A stretch of 64,000 nucleotides of DNA from BMS3ABIN03 sp964418885 (GTDB lineage Bacteria; Bacteroidota; Ignavibacteria; Ignavibacteriales; Ignavibacteriaceae): positions 1 to 64,000 of the forward strand of contig CAYQNW010000007.1 in the NCBI GenBank assembly GCA_964418885.1. Direction: 5' to 3'. Shown here piece after piece: positions 18,971-26,295 of the stretch. Position numbers and translations under genes: made by a program. Positions within the stretch are counted from its first letter, which is position 1; each line of letters starts with the position of its first letter. Below the pieces are notes generated by a model. That model saw nothing but the letters and a program-made list of their open reading frames with translations, did not search any database and had not been told where the DNA came from.

Positions 18971-19423
18971 TTAAGAAAAACTTATTAAAACTTTTGCTTT
19001 TATTATATCGTTAAAATTAATTTCTAATTCTTTGCCGGTTAAAAAAGTCAGGTTATCACCTTCAATTTTTAACAACTTACCTTTTATGTTTTTCCGGTTT
19101 CCATCAACGTTAAAAGTCACTTCTAATCGCCTTCCGATGTGTTTGTTGTATTGCTTCAAATACTGAAGCGGTCTATCGACACCCGGTGAAGAAATATCCA
19201 GCCTGTAACGTGATTTTATCAATTGTTTTTCATCGATAATTGAATTTATTTCTCTGCTTACCAGGGCACAATCTTCAGCCGTTATATTTCTCTCCCCATC
19301 GATGAAAACCTCTATCACTTTGTTATTTTCTGTTCCGCGGAAGGTCACATCTATTAAAAAAAATCCATTTAATACAACAATTTCGCGGGCAATTTCCGCA
19401 ATATTTTCGTTGATAAAATTCAT
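18971..19423 (-). CDS. rimP: Ribosome maturation factor RimP
   Basis: 150 residues. Diagnostic blocks are VEVFIDGERNITAEDCALVSREI-like sequence in the middle and YRLDISSPGVDRPLQYLKQYNKHIG, followed by the C-terminal SH3-like barrel. It is needed for 30S subunit maturation. It is the first gene of the rimP-nusA-infB operon. The 5' leader next to its start has no clear Shine-Dalgarno sequence but has a terminator-like hairpin (19436-19451), described separately. Confidence 0.96.
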   Translation of the reverse strand: MNFINENIAEIAREIVVLNGFFLIDVTFRGTENNKVIEVFIDGERNITAEDCALVSREINSIIDEKQLIKSRYRLDISSPGVDRPLQYLKQYNKHIGRRLEVTFNVDGNRKNIKGKLLKIEGDNLTFLTGKELEINFNDIIKAKVLISFS

Positions 19424-19430
19424 ATATACA

Positions 19431-19451
19431 AAAATCGCCCATTAAAGGGCG
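19431..19451 (-). promoter_or_regulatory. Terminator-like hairpin in the rimP leader (possible attenuator)
   Basis: On the minus strand the sequence CGCCC-TTTAAT-GGGCG followed directly by ATTTTTG forms a five-base-pair GC stem (19451-19436) with a T tract (19435-19431), only a dozen bases before the rimP start at 19423. This is the form of an intrinsic terminator, but it lies ahead of the operon rather than behind a gene; the nearest upstream gene on this strand ends at 19544. A second weak stem, GCTTATT/AATAAGC, lies at about 19469-19488. Attenuation or NusA feedback is an inference. Confidence 0.45.
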
Positions 19452-19543
19452 CACTTGAACAAGCAAACATAAGCTTATTACGTTCAATAAGCAAGGAATA
19501 CAAATTATTTTACACTATCCTTATTAAAGGGAAATCCTGTTTT

Positions 19544-19762
19544 TCAGGAATGTTCTGCTGCTTTTTTCTTTTTGAATAATTTAGGAATAATAAACCCGAT
19601 TATCACTCCAATCAGGAAAACAAGTAGTAAAAGAATTATTAAAGATGCCTGAAAATCCCAGAATAACAATTTAAAGTTAACAGGACCGGTATTCTGTAAT
19701 ACAATTACAACTGTTAAGATGAGAAGAATAAGCATGATGACGAGCTTTGATTTTATATCCAC
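19544..19762 (-). CDS. LapA-like (DUF1049) small membrane protein
   Basis: 72 residues with two transmembrane segments (about 7-26 and 38-61) around a short loop containing VLQNTGPVNFKLLFW, the typical LapA/DUF1049 core. A basic tail (KLFKKKKAAEHS) stays on the cytoplasmic side. In E. coli the LapA/YciS group works with LapB in control of lipopolysaccharide synthesis; whether that holds here is unknown, since no LapB gene is adjacent. Confident on family, low on role. Confidence 0.8.
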   Translation of the reverse strand: MDIKSKLVIMLILLILTVVIVLQNTGPVNFKLLFWDFQASLIILLLLVFLIGVIIGFIIPKLFKKKKAAEHS

Positions 19763-19869
19763 TGTCGATCCTAGTTTTGTTTAGAATTAATATAATCAGA
19801 TTAGCGAAGAGAAGAAACTGAAAATTAATATTTTAAGGGGAAATCTACCCTATTAAATACCTGATAAAA

Positions 19870-20547
19870 TTACTCGCTTACTAATTTCATCTTAATTGAT
19901 TCTATTTTGGCGTCAACTTTGTCTTTTTCTTCTTTACTTAGTTCCAGCTTACCGATCTCATAATATTCTTTCAGAGCTTCTTCATACAATCCTTTTATAT
20001 ATAGAATATCTGTAAAGTAAATTCTGTACGATGCGAGTTTTTTGGTGTCGGGATATTTTCTATATGTTTCTCTTTCTGCAACAACGGCAGACTCTTCCAT
20101 CCCGTTTTCTGCAAGCTGCTTTGCGCCATTTAGTCTTTTTAAACCAAAATCATCCGGTTTTAATAGTGGAGAATTTACTTCACCTTCTTTTGTGCCATAA
20201 ACTGCGGTGTTATCAGAACTTTTATTAAGCTTCTCAGGTGCATGAATCATGTCTTCCATTGCCAAGGCTAAAAGAAGATCGTCAATGCTCATCTTCTTGA
20301 TGCTGCTAACAGAAACCGCGGACGATTCTCCAAGGGCAAACTTTGTATTTTTATCGCTTAACTTCACTTCGGATTTTTTACCAGTCACTATTGTTACATC
20401 GTTTTCCACAACTGTTCCTTTTTGTAATTGTTTCCAGCTTTCTTCTCCACCTTTTTGATAACTCGCTTCACCGGTTACATTTTCTACTGTAAATGTTTGT
20501 GCCGAAATGATTCCCGTTATAAATATAAATACAAATATCTTTTTCAT
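19870..20547 (-). CDS. Exported FecR-like protein of unknown function
   Basis: 225 residues with a signal peptide (MKKIFVFIFITGIISAQ). Residues ~20-90 (VENVTGEASYQKGGEESWKQ, GTVVENDVTIVTGKKSEVKL) read like a FecR domain, the periplasmic ligand-sensing fold, but without a transmembrane anchor or N-terminal anti-sigma part. The C-terminal half (~125-220) is helical with TPR-like spacing (YRIYFTDILYIKGLYEEALK). It starts 17 bases after the end of the barrel-transglutaminase gene on the same strand, so the two are likely co-transcribed. I assign the fold by pattern only. Confidence 0.6.
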   Translation of the reverse strand: MKKIFVFIFITGIISAQTFTVENVTGEASYQKGGEESWKQLQKGTVVENDVTIVTGKKSEVKLSDKNTKFALGESSAVSVSSIKKMSIDDLLLALAMEDMIHAPEKLNKSSDNTAVYGTKEGEVNSPLLKPDDFGLKRLNGAKQLAENGMEESAVVAERETYRKYPDTKKLASYRIYFTDILYIKGLYEEALKEYYEIGKLELSKEEKDKVDAKIESIKMKLVSE

Positions 20548-20564
20548 CTTTTCACCTTTTGAAA

Positions 20565-22535
20565 TTAATAAACATCTATTATTTCAACTTTACCTTTCGC
20601 AATTCCAAAATCGTTTACCGCTTCTTTATTAAACTTTTCAGAACCTATCTTCCAGGCAGTTTCAAAATCCGTAAGTGAAGTAGTCTCAACCGGAAGCCAA
20701 ATCTCATCTTTTCCTTCCAGACTTTCTCTCACAAAATATTTTGTATCGTTTTTAGTTATAAGCTTTGCCTGCCCGGGAGAAAGTCCTGTATTAAAAAGAA
20801 GATTTACATGACGAACCGTTCCATCTGATTTATAATCCACAAGTGCAGTTTGGATACCAACACTTTCAAGTAAAGAAGAATAAAACACGCTAAGATCATC
20901 GCAATCACCGCCTTTTAGTTCGAACGTTTCATGAGGAAATTGAACATATTCGCCAGTTGCACGAGGATCGGAAGTATATACAAGATTTTTAATAAATTTA
21001 TTAAATAAAATTTTTGCCTTATAGAAATTTTCTAACACGGCCGGGAGTGTATCCAGGATTGCCTTATTCTCGTTTAAGATTTTTTTTGAATTCGTCATGG
21101 AAAAATCTATATCTTTTTTGATGAAGTAATACAGATCGCTTACCCTGCCATCCCACGAATTACTACTGTTAACAAGTATAGCCTTTTGAAACTGATCATC
21201 CGGTTGTTCATTTTCTGTTACCAGATAGAAATCAGCATAAGACAAAGCCGTTTTATCCGAATGATACTTCTCCGGAATAATTATATAAAAGGGAACTTCC
21301 GCAGTATCGTGTGGAGCAATAGAAGATGCAGGAGACTGAATACTCTCTTCATTTATCCCTTCGATTTTTGCAAGGGGTTTTACATTGACATATTTATCGG
21401 TCAGGTTTACAATAGTTCCGTATGCAAAAGGATAATCCAGATAATTTTCAGTGAAAGTAGGATAAATATCCTTATCAATTTTTACATCTAAGAATTCAAC
21501 AGATTTTTCAGGAATAGTATTAAGATTAAATGATACTGTTAGCAATAACCGGTCATAGCTGTAAGGATTATTAATAATGTTGCTTAATCCGTTTTCGACA
21601 AATCCAGAAACTCCATGTTCAATATTCCTGTTTGAAAAGTATTTTATCCCGGAAACCAAGACTTCGAACAACTCGCTTTTATAACCAACAGAGGGAACGA
21701 GACCTGCAATTGTTGGTGATTGATATTTGTCATGAAACAGTGTGAATCCAAAAGTAAAATTCTCTAAATAACAGTTAGCGCTAAACTGAAATGAGTTTGT
21801 GGTTTCGTAAACAAAATTAATTGCAGTTCTTTTAATCGGAACAAGACCAAAACCGAATACTACACCTATATCTTTTTTCAGTTCATATTGTTCAAATTCG
21901 GAATCCTTTGCTTTTTCACCAAAGTTCAGCAGATTCATAGACGCGAGAGAAAAGTTCAATCGTTCATTTAAAAAATAATTTATACCAACGTCACCTCTCC
22001 AAAAATTTATTTTTTCACTCAGGTTATCACTTACCAGGTAAGGATTATCATTAAATACTGCAGTAACAGCTTCACGGTTAAATTCCTGGTTGAAATATCT
22101 GAATGAAAATCCGGTACTGAAATTTTCTGAAAACTTATAAGAATAACCCAAACCGAAAAGTTCTTTGTATGTAAAATCAGAGGTTAATGATTGAGAAGTG
22201 GAATCTTCTAAAATTATAGTTTCTCCTGTTTTGAATAAAAATTCTTTTTGATAACCAGGAGTGAATCTTGCAGATAAATTATGGTTATCTAAAGTTTTAG
22301 AAACTGATATGCTGTATAGATTTGAGTTCGTACTTTTCGCAAACTCCAATCCATATATTGCTGAAAATCCCCAGTCTCTTAATTTTGAAAAATTAGAAAT
22401 GTTACCTTCATAATTATAAAAGAATGAATTGAATTGAGAAGTATTTCCCGGGTGGCCATTCAATCCGAATGAACTTTGCGATTGTATGTTCACATTAAAA
22501 AACATTATTATAAAAACGATCGATATTTTTTTCAA
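20565..22535 (-). CDS. Outer-membrane barrel-like protein with C-terminal transglutaminase-like domain
   Basis: 656 residues with a signal peptide (MKKISIVFIIMFFNVNIQSQ). Residues ~25-330 are strand-rich with many aromatic/Gly alternations (GLGYSYKFSENFSTGFSFRY), resembling PorV/UPF0164-type barrels. Residues ~345-450 look like an Ig-like module. Residues ~500-625 form a transglutaminase-like cysteine fold: the nucleophile is in LKGGDCDDLSVFYSSLLES, the histidine in GTVRHVNLLFNTG, and the third residue is probably the glutamate in WLPVETTSL. It overlaps the next lipoprotein gene by four bases. I know of no characterised member. A crosslinking, amidase or protease activity at the envelope is possible. 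Confidence 0.65.
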   Translation of the reverse strand: MKKISIVFIIMFFNVNIQSQSSFGLNGHPGNTSQFNSFFYNYEGNISNFSKLRDWGFSAIYGLEFAKSTNSNLYSISVSKTLDNHNLSARFTPGYQKEFLFKTGETIILEDSTSQSLTSDFTYKELFGLGYSYKFSENFSTGFSFRYFNQEFNREAVTAVFNDNPYLVSDNLSEKINFWRGDVGINYFLNERLNFSLASMNLLNFGEKAKDSEFEQYELKKDIGVVFGFGLVPIKRTAINFVYETTNSFQFSANCYLENFTFGFTLFHDKYQSPTIAGLVPSVGYKSELFEVLVSGIKYFSNRNIEHGVSGFVENGLSNIINNPYSYDRLLLTVSFNLNTIPEKSVEFLDVKIDKDIYPTFTENYLDYPFAYGTIVNLTDKYVNVKPLAKIEGINEESIQSPASSIAPHDTAEVPFYIIIPEKYHSDKTALSYADFYLVTENEQPDDQFQKAILVNSSNSWDGRVSDLYYFIKKDIDFSMTNSKKILNENKAILDTLPAVLENFYKAKILFNKFIKNLVYTSDPRATGEYVQFPHETFELKGGDCDDLSVFYSSLLESVGIQTALVDYKSDGTVRHVNLLFNTGLSPGQAKLITKNDTKYFVRESLEGKDEIWLPVETTSLTDFETAWKIGSEKFNKEAVNDFGIAKGKVEIIDVY

Positions 22536-23437
22536 GGAAGATTTACGACTATGCTGTGAATACTTTGTGCGGATATACGGAGATCATTTTTCCCTTCAGT
22601 ATGAGTCCTTTCTAAGCGACGGATGAAAGTGAAAATCAATCTATCAAAATGCTGTGGGGGAATCTGACTTATTAATTTTGCCGGAACCGTCAATTCTCCG
22701 TTATCACTTGTTTTTATTTTGAAAAGAGGCATAACCAAATGCCCGTCATTTCTAAGTCGTCCGCTAACTATTATCTGAACATTCGATGCATTTTCTCTGT
22801 TCCAGTTTAATCTTACTCTTAAATTTCCTTCTATCCTTCTGCCCAGGATTTCAACTTTTCCCGTAATTTCTTTAGGAGTTAAAATATCAAAATTCACAAA
22901 GTCATTGTTGAAAAATGTTAACCTGAAATTCATTTTTGAATCATTTTTATACCTGAATAAAGGATGGAGTCTACTGAACAGAACGTATTTGTTCCCGAGT
23001 GTTGTGTCCATCAAAACGCCATTGTCTCTGTACTGAATTTTGAATGGAACTTCACTAGCTCGAGTATTAGCCATTATAATTGTACCGGGAGTGATGGTCT
23101 GATAAGCGAGCAATCTCATATGCGAGTCATAAACAGGTTTTGTCCTATCAAAAATTATCACTTGTCCGAAAGAATAATTTATAGAAAAGCCATGAATATC
23201 GGTTATCTTTACACCGGAAAGAGAAATTAAATTCGGCAAGCCGGTCAGATCCTGTGTTACTCCGGTTGTATCGCCTCCGTTGCTGTAGTACTCATCATTA
23301 ACATTTTTACTTAAAACCTGATACTCCGCTGATTCATCAACAGAATCGTCAACAAGTTCGGTTGGTGCAGGCTTATCACAACTTAAAATAATTAAGCCGG
23401 TTAATGCAATTGCTATATAACTTATAAACTTTTTCAT
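22532..23437 (-). CDS. Lipoprotein of unknown function
   Basis: 301 residues with a lipoprotein signal peptide (MKKFISYIAIALTGLIILSC, Cys 20). The mature part is mostly beta strand, with ITPGTIIMANTRASEVPFKI and GRRIEGNLRVRLNWNRENAS. No family recognised. Its 3' end overlaps the barrel-transglutaminase gene by four bases (22532-22535), so the two are very likely made together, and the lipoprotein may be a partner or substrate of that protein. Downstream of its neighbour, a strong palindrome lies at 23495-23554. Confidence 0.65.
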   Translation of the reverse strand: MKKFISYIAIALTGLIILSCDKPAPTELVDDSVDESAEYQVLSKNVNDEYYSNGGDTTGVTQDLTGLPNLISLSGVKITDIHGFSINYSFGQVIIFDRTKPVYDSHMRLLAYQTITPGTIIMANTRASEVPFKIQYRDNGVLMDTTLGNKYVLFSRLHPLFRYKNDSKMNFRLTFFNNDFVNFDILTPKEITGKVEILGRRIEGNLRVRLNWNRENASNVQIIVSGRLRNDGHLVMPLFKIKTSDNGELTVPAKLISQIPPQHFDRLIFTFIRRLERTHTEGKNDLRISAQSIHSIVVNLP

Positions 23438-23494
23438 CTCTTTTACGGCAAATTATAGTGGAACATTTACTTAATCAAATTCATAATTAATTAT

Positions 23495-23554
23495 ATCTCC
23501 TCATAGTGTAGTTCCCCTTCCTGTGGCTAAGGAAGGGGAACGTGGAGAGGAGAT
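23495..23554. repeat. Long imperfect palindrome with a perfect 12-bp core (REP-like element)
   Basis: GTTCCCCTTCCT (23511-23522) and AGGAAGGGGAAC (23530-23541) form a perfect 12-bp stem around a seven-base loop. Outer arms ATCTCCTC (23495-23502) and GAGGAGAT (23547-23554) pair again across a short internal loop. GC content is far above the surroundings. No T tract follows on either strand, so it is not a normal intrinsic terminator, though it could still stabilise mRNA ends between two minus-strand lipoprotein genes. It resembles the small palindromic elements scattered between genes in this phylum. Confidence 0.6.
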
Positions 23555-23574
23555 GATCGTGGAAACAAACAAGC

Positions 23575-24528
23575 TTAAAAAAGTACGAAATACGGTACAC
23601 CCCACGATTCTGTTTCAACCGGTGTTGCATCATCATAAATAACCTGCTTTGGGGTAGCATTAATAACTGCATGATAATATCCCGGGAACTGATGTGAAGT
23701 GTAAGTTTGCTCATATACTTTTACATAACCATCGCCGGTAGGTGTTGAGGATACAAGTTCAAATCTTCTTTTTGCTCTATGATGACCAAACCTGTCGGCT
23801 CCGTAAGTCAACGTTATAAAGTCTTCATTTTCGTAAGCACTAAATAATTCCACCCTGAGTTTAACGGATTCTCCTCTTCGCAGAATTGGAATCTGTCTCC
23901 ACCATCCATGCCATCTCTTAAAATAGTATTCGTTTGGAGATTTAACTACCATGGAATCTCCGTTTGGTAAAAAGATGGTCAGTTTGGTGATATCTATATT
24001 CGGAGATTGTGTTCCGCCTTCGGGAAGAGAAATAGCCACTATTATCCAGTTACGGAAAGGACGGTCAGTGTTAGCTATTTTCTTGAAGATTATCTTTCGT
24101 GTAATGACGGAAGTGAAAGGTTTTTCAATAAGAGTATCAGGTTCTTCGCTAAGAGAATTATATGAAGCAGAGATATAAAGTATACCTTCAAATGTTGAAG
24201 TAAGAGTTCCAACTGCAGTAGTATCATCGTACTCCACACTCAGATTTCTGTTTACAAGCCTCATCTTATGACCAACCCTAAAAGGATATATAGCCTCGGT
24301 AATTTTACCCATATAATCCATCAGTCCGTCTTCATTATAATTTTCCTCGAACGATGTAAGGGAAGAATCCTGGTCTACCAGTTTTTCAAGTGCAGCCTGG
24401 TCTGTTGTAGGCTCCCAGGAATCTTCCGGTTCAACAGTCATTTCATTCTGGCAACCTGCGAAAAAAGCCAGCAACCCCGGCAAAAACAAAGGGATGAAGA
24501 ATCTCTTTGTGAAATCTTTCTTTTTCAT
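23575..24528 (-). CDS. Lipoprotein of unknown function
   Basis: 317 residues when started at the ATG at 24528, which has AGGAATGG upstream and gives a proper lipoprotein signal peptide (MKKKDFTKRFFIPLFLPGLL...AGC). An open frame extends 16 codons further up but would bury that signal. The mature part starts with an acidic, flexible segment (NEMTVEPEDSWEPTTDQAAL), then beta-rich sequence with many Thr/Val, ending RVELFSAYENEDFITLTYG and GYVKVYEQTYTSHQFPGYYH. No family recognised. It stands upstream of the lipoprotein and barrel-transglutaminase genes on the same strand, so it may belong to the same envelope set. Confidence 0.65.
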   Translation of the reverse strand: MKKKDFTKRFFIPLFLPGLLAFFAGCQNEMTVEPEDSWEPTTDQAALEKLVDQDSSLTSFEENYNEDGLMDYMGKITEAIYPFRVGHKMRLVNRNLSVEYDDTTAVGTLTSTFEGILYISASYNSLSEEPDTLIEKPFTSVITRKIIFKKIANTDRPFRNWIIVAISLPEGGTQSPNIDITKLTIFLPNGDSMVVKSPNEYYFKRWHGWWRQIPILRRGESVKLRVELFSAYENEDFITLTYGADRFGHHRAKRRFELVSSTPTGDGYVKVYEQTYTSHQFPGYYHAVINATPKQVIYDDATPVETESWGVPYFVLF

Positions 24529-24877
24529 TTTGCCATTCCTTTTTTTAGTTATTGATGATTTATTTTTTATTTCCATTTTCAGTTCTTCTCCATTTCTCTG
24601 TTTTTAGAACTAAACAATTATGCCAGTCCGCTAATTCCTGCTAAGTCATTGAAAAATAAGCTTTTACAAAAACGGGGATGGCATCTAAAACGCATGGAAT
24701 TCACTTCGATTTGCATGAAGTTTGTTTATCCATGCAAATACTAACATTAATACATTAATTAACAGAAGTTAAATTTACTATCGATTCTCATAAGAGATTT
24801 AACCTAACAGAATTTATAATTGTTTTTTCATAATTTAGATTGATGGATTTTTATTATTAGCATTTAAGGGGGACTTG
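24529..24877. other. Intergenic region between divergent lipoprotein genes, with an inverted repeat
   Basis: About 350 bases without a gene, AT-rich, separating a minus-strand lipoprotein from the plus-strand gapped lipoprotein. It must hold both promoters, though I cannot place them reliably. The one clear structure is ATTTGCATG (24709-24717) facing CATGCAAAT (24731-24739): a perfect nine-base inverted repeat with centres 22 bases apart, two helical turns, as expected for a dimeric regulator site. No binding protein is identified. Confidence 0.4.
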
Positions 24878-25558
24878 ATGTCCGATAAAATAGTTATTCT
24901 GTTTTCAAGTGTTATTAGCTTATTGGTCTCTTGCAACACAACCGAACCGCCAATAAACGGAAGTGAAATAGCACTTAAGCTTGAAGATGTTTCCTGCACA
25001 GAAGCCTGGATAACGTTAACAACAACAAACCTTCAGCTTCCTGCAACTGTAACGCTAAAACAGGACAACCAAACCAGAAGCACAATAAATTTANNNNNNN
25101 NNNNNNNNNNNNNNNNNNNNNNNNNNNNNNNNNNNNNNNNNNNNNNNNNNNNNNNNNNNNNNNNNNNNNNNNNNNNNNNNNNNNNNNNNNNNNATAATAA
25201 TTTATTAAGAATCGATGCTGAACCGGGTCATTCGTTGTCTTCTGTTTGGGGTATTACAAATAGATTGATATATACAGCCGGCGGTTATGGTTTGTCATTA
25301 TATAAGAATTACTCTTGGGAAAAGATTAACGAACCGGATGTTAATACCATTTATAATGTAAGGGGACAAAATTATAATGATGTATTCGGGCTTAGTTCTA
25401 CATTTTTAATTTTACATTTCAATGGATATAGCTGGCAGTTCATAAATACAGGAACTAACAATGTTTATTATCGACAGGATGCTAAAGACAATCTAACAGC
25501 TGTAGTGGGCTGGCAAGGAGATAAAGCAGTGATTACAATTTTAAGGAGAAACAATTAA
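24878..25558 (+). CDS. Lipoprotein with Ig-like start and propeller-like end, interrupted by an assembly gap
   Basis: The start is ATG at 24878 with AAGGGGG upstream. A lipoprotein signal (IVILFSSVISLLVSC) leads into an Ig/FN3-like segment with LKLEDVSCTEAWITLTTTNL and LQLPATVTLKQDN. After 100 N the frame continues with propeller-like repeats (SSVWGITNRLIYTAGGYG, NDVFGLSSTFLILHFNGYSW) and ends GDKAVITILRRNN. I recognise this layout from a large lipoprotein family expanded in Ignavibacteria, usually longer than what is left here, so the true gap is probably bigger than 100 bases. Whether the halves come from one gene copy cannot be told. Function unknown. Confidence 0.6.
   Translation: MSDKIVILFSSVISLLVSCNTTEPPINGSEIALKLEDVSCTEAWITLTTTNLQLPATVTLKQDNQTRSTINLXXXXXXXXXXXXXXXXXXXXXXXXXXXXXXXXXXNNLLRIDAEPGHSLSSVWGITNRLIYTAGGYGLSLYKNYSWEKINEPDVNTIYNVRGQNYNDVFGLSSTFLILHFNGYSWQFINTGTNNVYYRQDAKDNLTAVVGWQGDKAVITILRRNN
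25094..25193. other. Assembly gap (100 N)
   Basis: Exactly 100 ambiguous bases inside the lipoprotein gene. The round number suggests a scaffold join of unknown true length. The gene belongs to a family that I expect to be present in many copies, which would explain why assembly failed here. Confidence 0.98.
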
Positions 25559-25630
25559 GTTACTGTAAAAGGAAATATTGTTGCTATTTGTGGAAATTAT
25601 AACGGATTGGGATCCTTAACTAAGAGGTAA
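25559..25630 (+). pseudogene. Relic of a second C-terminus of the same lipoprotein family
   Basis: Directly after the TAA at 25556-25558 the same frame stays open for 23 codons and reads VTVKGNIVAICGNYNGLGSL then TKR and TAA (25628-25630). This looks like a diverged copy of the gene's own last residues (AKDNLTAVVGWQGDKAVITI...RR): the pattern K-x-N-(I/L)-x-A-(V/I)-x-G recurs. It is best read as the tail of a neighbouring family copy lost by recombination. Short, so the call is tentative. Confidence 0.35.
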
Positions 25631-25652
25631 AAAATAAAAACAGGAGGGAATA

Positions 25653-25691
25653 ATGAAAACATTATTATATTATTTGTTTTATTCTTCTTAA
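25653..25691 (+). other. Tiny ORF with a strong ribosome-binding site
   Basis: AGGAGGG precedes an ATG at 25653 that encodes only MKTLLYYLFYSS before TAA. It looks like the first residues of a signal peptide. It may be a decayed gene start left by the same rearrangement that produced the fragment just upstream, rather than a working peptide. The terminator at 25706-25726 follows. Confidence 0.25.
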
Positions 25692-25705
25692 TTTTAAGTA
25701 AGAAA

Positions 25706-25726
25706 ACCACCTCCTAAGGAGGTGGT
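25706..25726 (-). terminator. Intrinsic terminator of the thioredoxin-like gene
   Basis: ACCACCTCC (25706-25714), TAA loop and GGAGGTGGT (25718-25726) form a perfect nine-base stem. On the minus strand it is followed by TTTTCT. It lies 12 bases past the stop of the thioredoxin-like gene. Confidence 0.8.
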
Positions 25727-25737
25727 AATTTACTTAG

Positions 25738-26190
25738 TTAACTTCCTAAAAATCCTTTTATTTGATTAATATACTTGACGGGACCGCCCGGTTGGTAACC
25801 TGTTTTTGCCACCGGTACTCCCTTGTTATTAATAATTATAATAGTTGGAAATCCCTGAACACCGAATTTTTGAGCTAATGATTGGTTATACATTTTAGTC
25901 TGATATGTTTGCTCAATATTCTGAGGGAAATCCACTTTAACCAAGATAAGACTATTATCGGCGTATTCTTTAAACTCATCGGTAGAAAAAACTTCATCAC
26001 TTAACTTGAAACACCACTGGCACCAATCGGAACCGGTAAAGTTAACCAGCACAGCTTTATTTTCTGTTTTAGCCTGTTGAATAGCTTTTCCCAGATTTGT
26101 TGTCCAGTTAAGATCATCAGAGGTTTGTTTGCTCCCGCAGGAGATAAATATTAATGCTATTAGCGAGGATAATATCATTAATTTTTTCAA
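25738..26190 (-). CDS. Thioredoxin-like lipoprotein (thioredoxin_7/DsbD-gamma type)
   Basis: 150 residues from a TTG at 26190, which has CCGGAG upstream and opens a lipoprotein signal (KKLMILSSLIALIFISCGSK). A longer frame up to 26271 would spoil the signal. The thioredoxin fold carries LVNFTGSDWCQWCFKLSDEV with a CQWC active site, then a cis-Pro region GVQGFPTIIIINNKG. The insertion between beta strand and active site and the WCQWC motif match the thioredoxin_7 group, exported thiol-disulfide proteins. It is probably periplasmic and acts in disulfide reduction or repair; the partner is unknown. Confidence 0.88.
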   Translation of the reverse strand: MKKLMILSSLIALIFISCGSKQTSDDLNWTTNLGKAIQQAKTENKAVLVNFTGSDWCQWCFKLSDEVFSTDEFKEYADNSLILVKVDFPQNIEQTYQTKMYNQSLAQKFGVQGFPTIIIINNKGVPVAKTGYQPGGPVKYINQIKGFLGS

Positions 26191-26295
26191 TTCGTTTCTC
26201 CGGTTAATTTCAAAATTTTTACTCAGGTTTGATTCAGAATCCTGAAAATGGATTCGGGAAAAATAATGCACTTAACTTTATGAGATCAAAAAGAA

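Noticed and set aside
26191..26295. GAATCC/GGATTC hairpin between malQ and the thioredoxin-like gene as a terminator
   Set aside because: The stem is only six pairs and no T tract follows on the minus strand.
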